Notes: generated from the letters alone by a model not told the origin. Counted from the first letter of the stretch, positions 14,328-22,311 are shown. The stretch: DNA of 64,000 nt from an uncultured Celeribacter sp. (GCF_963675965.1 NZ_OY780935.1:248001-312000); one strand, 5' to 3'. Program-made: numbers and translations.

Positions 14328-15736
14328 GACGCGACACTTTCTCACGGCGGTTTGCGTCGAAAGCTGACGGATCGGGTACGATTATGTCTCTGTTTTTCCT
14401 CGTGACCATTGCGCTGATTGCTGGCATTGCTATCGACGGGGCCAACGGGTGGCGGTCGCGAGACCGTTTGCAGATTGCTGCGGATTCCGCTGCGCTGGTC
14501 GCAGCCGCCCATGTCGACGATCTGGCCACGGCGCGCAGCCTTGCCAAAGAGGCGGCCTCGCGCAACCTGCACGGCGATGAGACGGTAGTCACTGACACGG
14601 ATATCGTCTTTGGCACATGGGATGAAGAAACCGACCGGTTCGTTGCTCTGAGCGAAGATGAGGCGGCTGAAACCCCTTATGAGGTTGTGCAGGTAACGGC
14701 ACAGCGGACGGCGGCCCGCGCAAACACCGTTGGCACCTATCTGCTGCGGCTTGCGGGCGTCAGTGAATTCGAAATGAATGCCGTGTCCTATGCGGTGTCG
14801 ACCTCGAAGCCGGCCACGTCCAGTGGGGTGGACCCCAAGGCCTGCTCGGCCGGGACGTTTATCAGCACAGGTTCGATTGCCTCTGGCGGCGGCAACTCCT
14901 TTGACGGGGATGTCTGTTTCTATGGCGCGGATCGCGTGTCTTTTGGGGGCAACGATTATTTTTCCGAAGACGTTCGTGTCATGGCAGACGACATCAATAC
15001 GATCGCGATCTATTCGCCCCGGCCGGACAGCGCGCCGATAGAAGATATCAAGGTGGAAGGACAGCTTGAGCCCGTGTTCCTGCCAAAGATGGACAGCCTG
15101 TTCAACGAGCGCTGGAATGCCTTTTATGGCCACGCAGGCGAAAGCTACGGTGGCGATTTGGTGCCCGATTTCGTCAAGGATCCGGCAACAGGCACCGCGA
15201 AAATCGTTCAATATGATGGCTGGTGGTCGATCAAGCGCAACCAGATCGAACCCTACACTATTTACGTTGTGAATGGCGGGGCGCAATTTGGCGGCAATCT
15301 TGATGCCCATAATGTGATGTTCATGGTCAACGGGTATTTCGGTACCGGTGGTGGCCACAATCTGCAGTTCTACGACGTCTATATTTTTGGAACACAGATC
15401 GGTCTGGCAGGCAACGTGCAATGGGGCGATCCGGAGATCGTCTGCAACGAAAAACGCTATTCGGTCTACCTGATGGCAAAGAACTCGATCAGTATGGGTG
15501 GCTGGGGCAACCAGACACGGATCGACGGGATTGTTGTGGCCGCGCCGACCATCCAGCCGGGGGGCGGTTTGTTGGGTACACATATCTACATGGAAAGCTC
15601 GAACAATTTCAACATTGGTGGCGCCTGGGATGTCTCGGAATGCTCTGTTGACCGGCTGTCGTCCTATTGGCGTCTGCCGGGAGTGAACAACACCTCGCCC
15701 TCGTCGCGCTATCACAGCGCCAAGCTCAAACAGTAG
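14324..15736 (+). CDS. TadG-like protein with a glycine-rich repeat domain
   Basis: A 470-residue protein. Residues 1-65 form a Tad-type N-terminus: a short charged head, one transmembrane helix (SLFFLVTIALIAGIAIDGAN) and DRLQIAADSAALVAA. Residues 170-450 are rich in Gly/Asn with repeated hydrophobic-Gly patterns such as GGGNSFDGDVCFYG, VSFGGNDYFSEDV, AQFGGNLDAHNVMF and GLAGNVQWGDPEIV. They resemble a parallel beta-helix or bactofilin-like stack. It is likely anchored in the inner membrane with a periplasmic or surface-exposed beta domain. It shares an ATGA overlap with the TadE-like gene and has a strong terminator behind it. Confidence 0.7.
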   Translation: MRRDTFSRRFASKADGSGTIMSLFFLVTIALIAGIAIDGANGWRSRDRLQIAADSAALVAAAHVDDLATARSLAKEAASRNLHGDETVVTDTDIVFGTWDEETDRFVALSEDEAAETPYEVVQVTAQRTAARANTVGTYLLRLAGVSEFEMNAVSYAVSTSKPATSSGVDPKACSAGTFISTGSIASGGGNSFDGDVCFYGADRVSFGGNDYFSEDVRVMADDINTIAIYSPRPDSAPIEDIKVEGQLEPVFLPKMDSLFNERWNAFYGHAGESYGGDLVPDFVKDPATGTAKIVQYDGWWSIKRNQIEPYTIYVVNGGAQFGGNLDAHNVMFMVNGYFGTGGGHNLQFYDVYIFGTQIGLAGNVQWGDPEIVCNEKRYSVYLMAKNSISMGGWGNQTRIDGIVVAAPTIQPGGGLLGTHIYMESSNNFNIGGAWDVSECSVDRLSSYWRLPGVNNTSPSSRYHSAKLKQ

Positions 15737-15766
15737 CGCCAGAGACGGACGACGACGGACGATAAG

Positions 15767-15801
15767 AAAACCGCCGCGCTCGATATGAGTGCGGCGGTTT
15801 T
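15767..15801. terminator. Bidirectional intrinsic terminator
   Basis: AAAACCGCCGC (15767-15777) pairs with GCGGCGGTTTT (15791-15801), with GCTC/GAGT extending the stem. It lies between the TadG-like gene (plus) and the convergent PotD-like gene (minus), with A- and T-runs on both sides. Confidence 0.85.
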
Positions 15802-15861
15802 GTCTTTGAGATTTGCAGAACGGTCTGGGTCACGGCGATACCACCGTGGCCCGGTTGTGCA

Positions 15862-16902
15862 TCAAAAGCCCGCTTTGATCTTCTCGAACTCGGCGGATTG
15901 CTTTTCACGCAGCTCAACCGACATCGGCAGCTGGGCAAGGATCGGAGCGTCGATCGGTTCCAGGCCGCCGGCCTCCAGAGCCTCTTCGCCCAGGGTCGCC
16001 AGGCCTTCGCTGTTGGAAATGCCATAGCCTGCGTCCATCAGCGTTGCCGCGTTGGAGGCGTCGAGGAACCCATTGAGATAGTCGTAGGCTTTTGCTTCCG
16101 ACCCCGGTGCATCCTTAAGGTTTACATAGCCACAAAGCCAGAGCGAAGACCCTTCGGTTGCTTCACGCTGGAAACCGACCGGAAAACCTTCGTCAACCAG
16201 CGTCGGATAGGTTTCGTTCCAGGCCCAGGAAATCAGCACTTCGCCGGTTGCCATAAGCTGGGCCAGTTCCGCGGGATCGGTCCAATAGGTGCGCAGGTTC
16301 GGGTGAACTTCACGCAACCAGTCGGAGGCGGCCTTGAATTGTTCATCCGTCGCCGTTGTCCAATTGGTTGTGCCGGTGGCCAGATAGGCCAGCGCATAGG
16401 CATCGTCGACGTTGTCGGGCAGGGTCATGCGACCGGCGTATTTCGGGTTCTTAAAGACCTGAAGCGACGCGACATCCTCTGCCGGAACTTCATCGGTGTT
16501 GTAGGCGATCGCAGTCGAGCCGAAGTCGGTCGGAATGAAATAGGCGCTTTCTGCGGCCACGTCGCTGCCCAGCAGGTTGCTGTCGAGCTTGGCGAACTCG
16601 GTGATTTTGCTGGTGTCCCACGGCTCAAGAATGCCGCTTTCTTCCCATTTTTTCACGGAGCCGGCGCAAACATGGCTGACGTCGGCCTTGAACCCGGAAA
16701 CGAGCTTTTGCAGGGCTTCGTCTTCTTCCCCGAAGAACGCGAAAGAAGGCTGGTCACCATTCTTTTCTTCATATTTGGTGTGGAAAGCGGGGTCTTCGAA
16801 ACCGGAATAGTCGAAAACCAGCAATTCCGGATCCTGCGCAACGGCGGCTCCGGCCAGTGCCGCGAGCGCGACAGAACCAAAAAGCAGTTTGGTGACGTTC
16901 AT
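15862..16902 (-). CDS. PotD-like periplasmic solute-binding protein (orphan)
   Basis: A 346-residue extracellular solute-binding protein of the polyamine (PotD/F) type. The signal peptide covers residues 1-22 (MNVTKLLF...AGAAVA, then QDPELLVFDYSGF). Recognisable segments include VSHVCAGSVKKWEESGILEPWDTSKI, YFIPTDFGSTAIAYN and VLISWAWNETY (each in part). The start at 16902 has GGGAGAAG upstream and the signal peptide right after it; a longer frame to 16983 has neither. No permease or ATPase gene lies beside it. The ligand could be spermidine, putrescine or another cationic or amino compound. Confidence 0.85.
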   Translation of the reverse strand: MNVTKLLFGSVALAALAGAAVAQDPELLVFDYSGFEDPAFHTKYEEKNGDQPSFAFFGEEDEALQKLVSGFKADVSHVCAGSVKKWEESGILEPWDTSKITEFAKLDSNLLGSDVAAESAYFIPTDFGSTAIAYNTDEVPAEDVASLQVFKNPKYAGRMTLPDNVDDAYALAYLATGTTNWTTATDEQFKAASDWLREVHPNLRTYWTDPAELAQLMATGEVLISWAWNETYPTLVDEGFPVGFQREATEGSSLWLCGYVNLKDAPGSEAKAYDYLNGFLDASNAATLMDAGYGISNSEGLATLGEEALEAGGLEPIDAPILAQLPMSVELREKQSAEFEKIKAGF

Positions 16903-17054
16903 GAGGGTCTTCTCCCTGAAAATGGACCATGTTTGGAACAAGACGCTATCAGGCGTTTGAACCTTTGCAAGCAAGATTCCCATGAGTGCTGGGGGATGGG
17001 AGCGTTCCTCTTAAATTTGATCAGATTATGAGCAGGGCATGTCCTGAGCCGCGC

Positions 17055-17774
17055 TCATCCCTCGCTCAAAGCCGTGTGCAGCGTTTGATCCCGCAGATAA
17101 TCCATCAAAATCTCAAGCCGCGCCCCCACACGTGCCTCCAGAGCCTCCACCATGGCCTCATGCAGCGAAATCACTGCGTCACGGTCGCGTTGGCGATAAG
17201 TGAGTATGTTCATCAAAGGCTCGATCCCTTCGACCGCCGCAGCTAATTGCCAGGACAACACTGGATTGCCCGCCGCATCCACAAGCGCACGGTGAAACGC
17301 CACATCTGAGGCGCAAAAGGCTTCGTCTGACAGTTCCGGGTCCTTTTGCCGACTGATCTCTGCGCGCATCTTGTCGAGATGCCGCGCTTGGCGGTGCTTG
17401 GCCGCCAGCCGTACACAGCCACGCTCAAGGGCAAAGCGCGCCTCGCAGGCGGTGGTAATATCCACCCCATTCAATGTGATGAGGAGCGTGGCGCTTGAGG
17501 CCATCTGGGCATAAGCATCCTGAAATGTCAGACGATTGACAAAAGCCCCCCCGGTGGCACCGCGTTTGGTGCGGATCAGACTTTGTGCGGCAAGCCGTTT
17601 CAACGCCTCACGCACAGTGGCCCGTGACACGCCATGCGCCTCTGAAAGTTCCGACTCAGAGGGTAGGCGATCATCGGCCACCAAGGCACCTTTCAGGATG
17701 TCCTGACGAATTCGCTCGGCAATGGCAGCGGATAAATCCGTTTGTTTTAGAGGGTTTGATAAATTGTCAGACAT
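17055..17774 (-). CDS. GntR-family (FadR-type) transcriptional regulator
   Basis: A 239-residue regulator with an N-terminal winged HTH (LPSESELSEAHGVSRATVRE, residues about 30-50) and a C-terminal all-helical FCD ligand domain (CEARFALERGCVRLAA ... FHRALVDAAGNPVL, in part). The start at 17774 is set by the family and by a 16-bp operator that covers this ATG. It is divergent from acuI, with two identical operators between, so it probably represses both. A GntR regulator (DmdR) controls dmdA-acuI in Ruegeria; here dmdA is absent, and the effector is unknown. Confidence 0.88.
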   Translation of the reverse strand: MSDNLSNPLKQTDLSAAIAERIRQDILKGALVADDRLPSESELSEAHGVSRATVREALKRLAAQSLIRTKRGATGGAFVNRLTFQDAYAQMASSATLLITLNGVDITTACEARFALERGCVRLAAKHRQARHLDKMRAEISRQKDPELSDEAFCASDVAFHRALVDAAGNPVLSWQLAAAVEGIEPLMNILTYRQRDRDAVISLHEAMVEALEARVGARLEILMDYLRDQTLHTALSEG

Positions 17775-17808
17775 TTGACTTGCCACTGAGATAAATTGTC
17801 TGACATTT
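17762..17808. promoter_or_regulatory. Twin GntR operators, AAATTGTCWGACATTT
   Basis: Two 16-bp sites differ only at the centre base: AAATTGTCAGACATTT around 17761-17776 and AAATTGTCTGACATTT at 17793-17808. The core TGTC-N-GACA is a perfect palindrome of the FadR/GntR type. The sites are 32 bp apart, about three helical turns. The first covers the regulator's start codon and the second lies in the acuI promoter region. Confidence 0.75.
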
Positions 17809-17852
17809 ATGGGTGAGAGTATGAAAAAATGCAAGATTGAAAGGAGGACCCA

Positions 17853-18863
17853 ATGCGCGCCCTGATCATGGAGCAAAATGACGACGGTCTCGCCGAACCG
17901 CATATCAAAGATATTCCCGAGGCCGATTTGCCTGAGGGCGACGTCTTGGTGCGGGTGGAATATTCCACGCTGAACTACAAAGACGGGCTGTGCCTGTCGC
18001 CCAAGGGCGGTGGCCTTGTGCGCAATTATCCTCATGTGCCTGGAATTGACTTTGCCGGTGTGGTGGAGGCGTCGGACACCCCGGAGTTTGCCCCGGGCGA
18101 CCGGGTGATCCTGACCGGGTGGCGCGTGGGTGAGATTCATTGGGGCGGCTATGCCGAGAAGGCGCGGGTGAAAGCCGATTGGCTCGTGCCCTTGCCCGAG
18201 GGCATTTCCACGCGTCAGGCGATGGCGGTCGGCACTGCAGGGCTGACGGCCATGCTGGCGGTTCTGGCGCTTGAAGATCACGGTCTGCGCCCGGAACAGG
18301 GGCCTGTTCTGGTAACTGGCGCCTCGGGCGGGGTTGGGTCGGTCGCCACGGCGATCCTGTCGCGTCTGGGCTATGAGGTGGCCGCCGTGACCGGACGCCC
18401 GGAAAGCGCAGATTATCTAAAGCATTTGGGGGCCAGTCAGATTGTGCCGCGCGAAGATCTTAATGAGGTCATCAAACGCCCACTGGAGCGTGAAACCTGG
18501 GGCGGCTGCATCGACGCGGTCGGCGGTGCGATGCTGGCACGGGTTCTGGGTCAGATGAAGGCCCGCGCTTCGGTGGCTTCGGTTGGGCTCGCCGGGGGGA
18601 CGGACCTGCCTGCCAAGGTGACGCCTTTCCTCCTTCGCGGCATCAATCTGCTGGGTATCGATTCCGTGACCGAGCCAAAAGAAAATCGCATCCGCGCCTG
18701 GAACCGCATCGTGACGGATTTGCCCGTCACAAAGCTCGAAGAGATGATCCAGGAGGCAACTCTTGCGGATGTGCCTGCCTTGGGGGCCGCGATCCTGAAA
18801 GGGCAAGTCAAGGGCCGCGTCGTGGTGACCGTGCCTGATGAGGTTCCAGCCAATGAGGGCTGA
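17853..18863 (+). CDS. acuI: Acryloyl-CoA reductase (NADPH), MDR superfamily
   Basis: A 336-residue zinc-free medium-chain dehydrogenase/reductase of the YhdH/AcuI group. It reduces toxic acryloyl-CoA to propionyl-CoA in DMSP and 3-hydroxypropionate metabolism. Seen: STLNYKDGLCL, the PGIDFAGVV segment, the nucleotide-binding VTGASGGVGSVA (about 152-163) and the RVVVTVPDE C-terminus. The SD AGGAGG is six bases before the ATG. The divergent GntR gene and its twin operators suggest substrate induction. YhdH-type quinone reductases are the closest alternative; the Roseobacter context favours AcuI. Confidence 0.85.
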   Translation: MRALIMEQNDDGLAEPHIKDIPEADLPEGDVLVRVEYSTLNYKDGLCLSPKGGGLVRNYPHVPGIDFAGVVEASDTPEFAPGDRVILTGWRVGEIHWGGYAEKARVKADWLVPLPEGISTRQAMAVGTAGLTAMLAVLALEDHGLRPEQGPVLVTGASGGVGSVATAILSRLGYEVAAVTGRPESADYLKHLGASQIVPREDLNEVIKRPLERETWGGCIDAVGGAMLARVLGQMKARASVASVGLAGGTDLPAKVTPFLLRGINLLGIDSVTEPKENRIRAWNRIVTDLPVTKLEEMIQEATLADVPALGAAILKGQVKGRVVVTVPDEVPANEG

Positions 18864-18935
18864 GGGAGATTCAGCCCGCAAAGCGTACAGAGTGCGCTGA
18901 CATGGCAAGATAAAATAGAAAGATAAAACCGGAAG

Positions 18936-18972
18936 ACGCGCCCTTGGTCCTTTTCAAGGGCGCGTTTTCCTT
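18936..18972 (+). terminator. Intrinsic terminator of acuI
   Basis: ACGCGCCCTT (18936-18945) pairs with AAGGGCGCGT (18956-18965), followed by TTTTCCTTTT. It ends 15 bases before the TauE/SafE gene, which therefore needs its own promoter or read-through. Confidence 0.8.
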
Positions 18973-18986
18973 TTAACGCTTGCGCC

Positions 18987-19808
18987 ATGGATATCATGAC
19001 GCTTCTTCCCTTCGTGGCCCTCATTGCGGGCATTGGTGCTTTCGCGGGCGTTCTGGCCGGACTTTTGGGGGTGGGGGGCGGCATCGTTCTGGTTCCGGCC
19101 TTCTACTATGCCTTCTACGGTCTGGGCTACGGATCGCCGCAGTTGATGCAAATCTGTCTGGCGACATCTCTGGCGACCATCATCGTGACCTCGATCCGCT
19201 CGTTGTCTTCGCACCACAAGAAAGGTGCGGTGGAATGGAGCATTTTGAAGAGCTTTGCCCCCGGCATCGTGGTGGGCGCCATCCTCGGCGTGCTTGTGGC
19301 CTCCAGCCTGCGGTCGGCCACCTTACAAATGATTTTCGGGGTCGTCGCGATCCTGATCGGTCTCTATATGGCGTTTGGTAACAGTGCCTGGCGACTGGGG
19401 GATCAGATGCCCAAAGGGCTGGTGCGTGTCGTGATTTCGCCCCTGATCGGGTTCCTGTCCGTGTTGATGGGCATCGGCGGCGGCTCCTTCGGGGTGCCGA
19501 CAATGACGCTCTACGGGGTGCCGATCCATCGCGCGGTGGCCACGGCCGCGGGCTTTGGTGCGATTATCGCCATTCCTTCGGTCATCGGGTTCCTTTTTGT
19601 CGACCTGCCAGCCGAGGTCACACCTCCCTTCACTGTCGGGGCTGTGAACATCGCAGCATTCCTTGTGGTTATTTGCATGACGCTGATCACCGCACCCATT
19701 GGGGCGAAAATCGCCCACGCCATGGACCCGAAGCCGTTGAAACGGGTGTTTGGAGGCTTTCTGATCCTTGTCGCGCTCAACATGCTGCGCAAGGCAGTAA
19801 TGGGCTGA
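18987..19808 (+). CDS. TauE/SafE-family sulfite/organosulfonate exporter-like permease
   Basis: A 273-residue integral membrane protein with about eight hydrophobic helices. It has the two glycine-rich family repeats: GVLAGLLGVGGGIVLVPAFYY at the N-terminus (in part) and SVLMGIGGGSFGVPTMTLYGVP in the middle (in part). Family members export sulfite, sulfoacetate or related anions. It follows acuI on the same strand, separated by a terminator, so co-function with acrylate metabolism is not assured. The substrate is unknown. Confidence 0.88.
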   Translation: MDIMTLLPFVALIAGIGAFAGVLAGLLGVGGGIVLVPAFYYAFYGLGYGSPQLMQICLATSLATIIVTSIRSLSSHHKKGAVEWSILKSFAPGIVVGAILGVLVASSLRSATLQMIFGVVAILIGLYMAFGNSAWRLGDQMPKGLVRVVISPLIGFLSVLMGIGGGSFGVPTMTLYGVPIHRAVATAAGFGAIIAIPSVIGFLFVDLPAEVTPPFTVGAVNIAAFLVVICMTLITAPIGAKIAHAMDPKPLKRVFGGFLILVALNMLRKAVMG

Positions 19809-19813
19809 GTTTG

Positions 19814-19860
19814 AGTATTTTTCAGCAAAGGAAACGGGTCTCCTTTGCTATGAAAATACT
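19814..19860. terminator. Bidirectional terminator-like inverted repeat
   Basis: AGTATTTTTCAGCAAAGGA (19814-19832) and TCCTTTGCTATGAAAATACT (19841-19860) form an imperfect 18-20 bp stem with a two-base bulge. It separates the permease gene from the convergent DUF1289 gene and has T-runs in both directions. Confidence 0.65.
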
Positions 19861-20096
19861 TATTTCAGACGTTTGATCCGGGCCGCACGTCCGCCGCGTC
19901 TTTTCGTCGGTGCGGGCTGGCGCTCTGGCAACTCCTCCATGATCCTGCGCCGCTCTGTCTGTGACATGCGTGACCACTGCGCGATCTCATCAATCGAGCG
20001 GGCGCAGCCCAGACACAGACGCGTGTCAGGATGGATCTGACACACTTTGGTGCAGGGGCTTTCGATCTCTTCGCGTTTCCAGATTTCGTCACTCAT
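19860..20096 (-). CDS. DUF1289 family protein (cysteine-rich)
   Basis: A 78-residue protein with the DUF1289 pattern ESPCTKVCQIHPDTRLCLGCARSIDEI (in part). Its four cysteines, at about residues 15, 19, 28 and 31, could bind Zn or an Fe-S cluster, though this has not been shown for the family as far as I know. The C-terminal part is basic (TKRRGGRAARIKRLK). It is the third gene of the ccmI-ruvX-DUF1289 operon, 12 bases after the ruvX stop. Confidence 0.85.
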   Translation of the reverse strand: MSDEIWKREEIESPCTKVCQIHPDTRLCLGCARSIDEIAQWSRMSQTERRRIMEELPERQPAPTKRRGGRAARIKRLK

Positions 20097-20108
20097 TGCG
20101 GCAGGCCG

Positions 20109-20579
20109 TTACAGATGACCCATGCGATCAAGCGCACCCTGCAGGATCACCCCGGCGGCCACCTGGTCGATTTTGGCGGCTCGTTTCGCGCGGCTCATAT
20201 CCGCCTCAAGCATGGCGCGATCAGCGGCAACCGAAGACAGGCGTTCGTCCCAGAAGGTGATCGGCAGGTCGGTAAGCTGCCCGAGATTACGAGCAAAGGC
20301 ACGGGTTTTCTGGCAGCGCGGGCCTTCGCTGCCGTCCATATTGCGCGGCAGACCAAGAACGATGCCGCGCACCTCACGCGATTTCAGAAGCGCCAGAAGC
20401 GCTTCGGCATCTGTGGTGAATTTCTTGCGCCGGATCGTGTCGACCGGTGTGGCCACGGACCAGAGCCTGTCCGAAATCGCCACGCCGATGGTCTTGTCGC
20501 CAAAGTCCAATCCGGCCAGCGGAGACATCGGCGGCACGATCCCGCGAAATTCGGAGATGTCGTCAGTGATCACGCTCAT
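20109..20579 (-). CDS. ruvX: Holliday junction resolvase-like nuclease RuvX/YqgF
   Basis: A 156-residue RNase H-fold protein. The catalytic Asp is in the LAGLDFGDKTIGVAISD segment (about residues 19-35), with VLGLPRNMDGSEGP (about 75-88) and the late acidic motif KIDQVAAGVIL typical of YqgF. It is implicated in pre-16S rRNA 5' processing and possibly junction resolution. The ATG overlaps the ccmI stop by four bases (ATGA), which fixes the start at 20579 rather than the longer open frame. Confidence 0.92.
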   Translation of the reverse strand: MSVITDDISEFRGIVPPMSPLAGLDFGDKTIGVAISDRLWSVATPVDTIRRKKFTTDAEALLALLKSREVRGIVLGLPRNMDGSEGPRCQKTRAFARNLGQLTDLPITFWDERLSSVAADRAMLEADMSRAKRAAKIDQVAAGVILQGALDRMGHL

Positions 20580-21808
20580 TGCACAATCCCCGCGCGTTCC
20601 GCACCTGCGCGCACAGTGGCCAGAGCGGCAGGGTCGGCCCCGAAGATGACCTGCGCTTCGCCCCAGATCGCCGTGGCCCGCTGGGTTTCCCCCAGAATGG
20701 CCAGTGAGGAAATCAGGCGCGACCATTCTTCGGGGGTACCGCCCTCATTTGCCAAACGCGCCGACAGACCTTCGACCATGCCCCTGATCACCTCCTGCCG
20801 GTCTTCCGGGCTCATGTCGGCCATGGCCTCGACATCGGCTTGCGACGGGCCGGGCAGTGCGGCATTTCCTAGAGGCGGCAGGCTGTAGCGAATGCCCGCA
20901 ATCTGTGCAACCTGTTCGATCTGCGTCCGGATCGGCGCCACCCATGGGTCGGTGGGGGCGGAGCTGGCCAGAAGCGGCTGCCAGAGTTTGAACGTCATGT
21001 CCGGGCGACCGGTCTGGCCGAACATCAGCCCGGAATAATAGAGCGCCGTGCCATTTTGCGGGTCGCGCTGCAGCGCCTTGGTGAGCGCATCTTCCGCCTC
21101 CGGCGACACATAGCCGCCTGCAGCAAGGATCATCATATCGGCAAGATTTGCGTAGTCCTCAGCGCTGGCCGCCGGGCCCTTGATGCGGATCACCTCTTGC
21201 TGGGCCTCGTAGCCGCGCCGGTAATTGCCCACGGCCGCCTCGTTGCGGGCCAGCAGGATATGCCCCTGCAAATCATCAGGACGCATTTCAAGCGCCGTGC
21301 GCAATTGCGTCAGCAGTTCTGTCAGCCGTTCGTCGGGCTCCTGAACCGGCGGCGAAGGTGGGCGGATGGTTTCGATCTCATCCTGAGAGGGGCGCGTGGC
21401 CCGGGTTTCAGCGGCGTCTGCGATGCGCTTTTGCAAGGGCAGGTCTTCATATTGCGGCGTGCCAATCTCATAATAGAGCCAGACAGAACCGCCGATGGTG
21501 AGCGCCGCCACCACAATGGCCGCTATCCAGGAGCCGCGACGGGTCTTCGCGGAAGCAGCTTCGCGATGTTTGTCGGCGTCCAGAATGCGCCGGGACACCT
21601 CGGTGCGCGCCCGTTTGGCGTCTTCTTCGCTCAGGACCCCTCGTGCAAGATCCTTTTCCACGTCGCGCAGCTGGTCGCGATAGACCTGCAATTCAATGTC
21701 CGCGGTATCCTGCGTTTGCTCAGAGACACCGCGTCCACGCCAGAGCGCGAAGGCGATCGGGGCGACAGCAAGACAGGCGAGCGCCGAAGCGATGATCCAA
21801 AAGGCCAT
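20576..21808 (-). CDS. ccmI: Cytochrome c biogenesis protein CcmI
   Basis: A 410-residue protein with an N-terminal membrane helix (MAFWIIASALACLAVAP), a cytoplasmic coiled loop (RDQLRDVEKDLARGVLSEED, in part), a second helix near residues 95-115 (WIAAIVVAALTIGGSVWLYY) and a periplasmic TPR-like region to the C-terminus. CcmI holds apocytochrome c for haem ligation with CcmFH. The ATG at 21808 matches the family; the frame extends to a TTG at 21841. It heads ccmI-ruvX-DUF1289. Confidence 0.9.
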   Translation of the reverse strand: MAFWIIASALACLAVAPIAFALWRGRGVSEQTQDTADIELQVYRDQLRDVEKDLARGVLSEEDAKRARTEVSRRILDADKHREAASAKTRRGSWIAAIVVAALTIGGSVWLYYEIGTPQYEDLPLQKRIADAAETRATRPSQDEIETIRPPSPPVQEPDERLTELLTQLRTALEMRPDDLQGHILLARNEAAVGNYRRGYEAQQEVIRIKGPAASAEDYANLADMMILAAGGYVSPEAEDALTKALQRDPQNGTALYYSGLMFGQTGRPDMTFKLWQPLLASSAPTDPWVAPIRTQIEQVAQIAGIRYSLPPLGNAALPGPSQADVEAMADMSPEDRQEVIRGMVEGLSARLANEGGTPEEWSRLISSLAILGETQRATAIWGEAQVIFGADPAALATVRAGAERAGIVQ

Positions 21809-21920
21809 AAGAGATCCATAAAAGGTCAGTTTCGACGCCAAGGTTTAGCGATGCAACTGCGCTGGTGGAACCCCCAATGACGCGGGTGTGACCGAATGGC
21901 CCGGCGTGGAGAAATGACTT

Positions 21921-21962
21921 TGATCGGAAAAGAGCGGGAACTTTTAACTGTTTTCCGGCGTT
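21921..21962 (+). promoter_or_regulatory. Overlapping stress-sigma promoter candidates
   Basis: TGATCG (21921-21926)-N18-TAAC (21945-21948) has the spacing of an RpoE (group IV, ChrR-type) promoter of Rhodobacter. Overlapping it, GGAAC (21937-21941)-N17-CGTT (21959-21962) fits the EcfG consensus. Either would start transcription 35-50 bases before the small membrane protein at 22004. Confidence 0.45.
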
Positions 21963-22003
21963 TGAAGGTCAGAGAGTTTAGTCAGTTGAGGAAAGGAAAC
22001 ATC

Positions 22004-22171
22004 ATGTCGCATGATGAGGAACAGAAATCTGGCCTGACGGCGAGTTTGGCCTTTCTTGTCGGGGCGCTTGCAGTCATCGTGGCGGGCCTCGTTTGGTATG
22101 CGGTCAGCGGCGGCGACTTGCCGGCCTTCGCCGCGGATGAACCCGAGATTCAGATTGATCTGCCGGATTAA
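22004..22171 (+). CDS. Small single-pass membrane protein (55 aa)
   Basis: MSHDEEQKS is followed by a hydrophobic helix (LTASLAFLVGALAVIVAGLVWYAV, in part) and a short acidic tail, EPEIQIDLPD, with an AFAADEPE segment just past the membrane. The start at 22004 has the strong SD GAGGAAAGGA; an upstream in-frame start at 21896 would be non-hydrophobic and lacks an SD. I do not recognise the family. A group IV sigma-factor promoter candidate upstream suggests a stress-induced envelope protein. It is divergent from ccmI and precedes sodB. Confidence 0.65.
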   Translation: MSHDEEQKSGLTASLAFLVGALAVIVAGLVWYAVSGGDLPAFAADEPEIQIDLPD

Positions 22172-22261
22172 CTTCGGACTTGGGTGATCTTTGAACACCC
22201 GATGTTCGGGGATTTATGGAACGATTCCGCCTTTCGCTCTTGACCCCGGACGATCAGCGGC

Positions 22262-22276
22262 TCAGGTATAACCTGA
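22262..22276. promoter_or_regulatory. Iron-type operator candidate at sodB
   Basis: TCAGGTATAACCTGA is a palindrome of TCAGGT/ACCTGA around ATA, 35 bp before the sodB start. It matches the site upstream of the Fe(III)-binding protein (3973-3987) in all 12 arm positions. Confidence 0.55.
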
Positions 22277-22311
22277 CAGAAACGCACAACTTCTGAATTA
22301 TGGAGGCCCCA

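Noticed and set aside
14342..15715. 457-codon minus-strand frame
   Set aside because: Antisense shadow of the TadG-like gene; no SD or recognisable domain.
22300..22311. Upstream in-frame ATG of sodB at 22300
   Set aside because: It lies within the SD region of the ATG at 22312, which alone gives the conserved MAFELPDLPY start.
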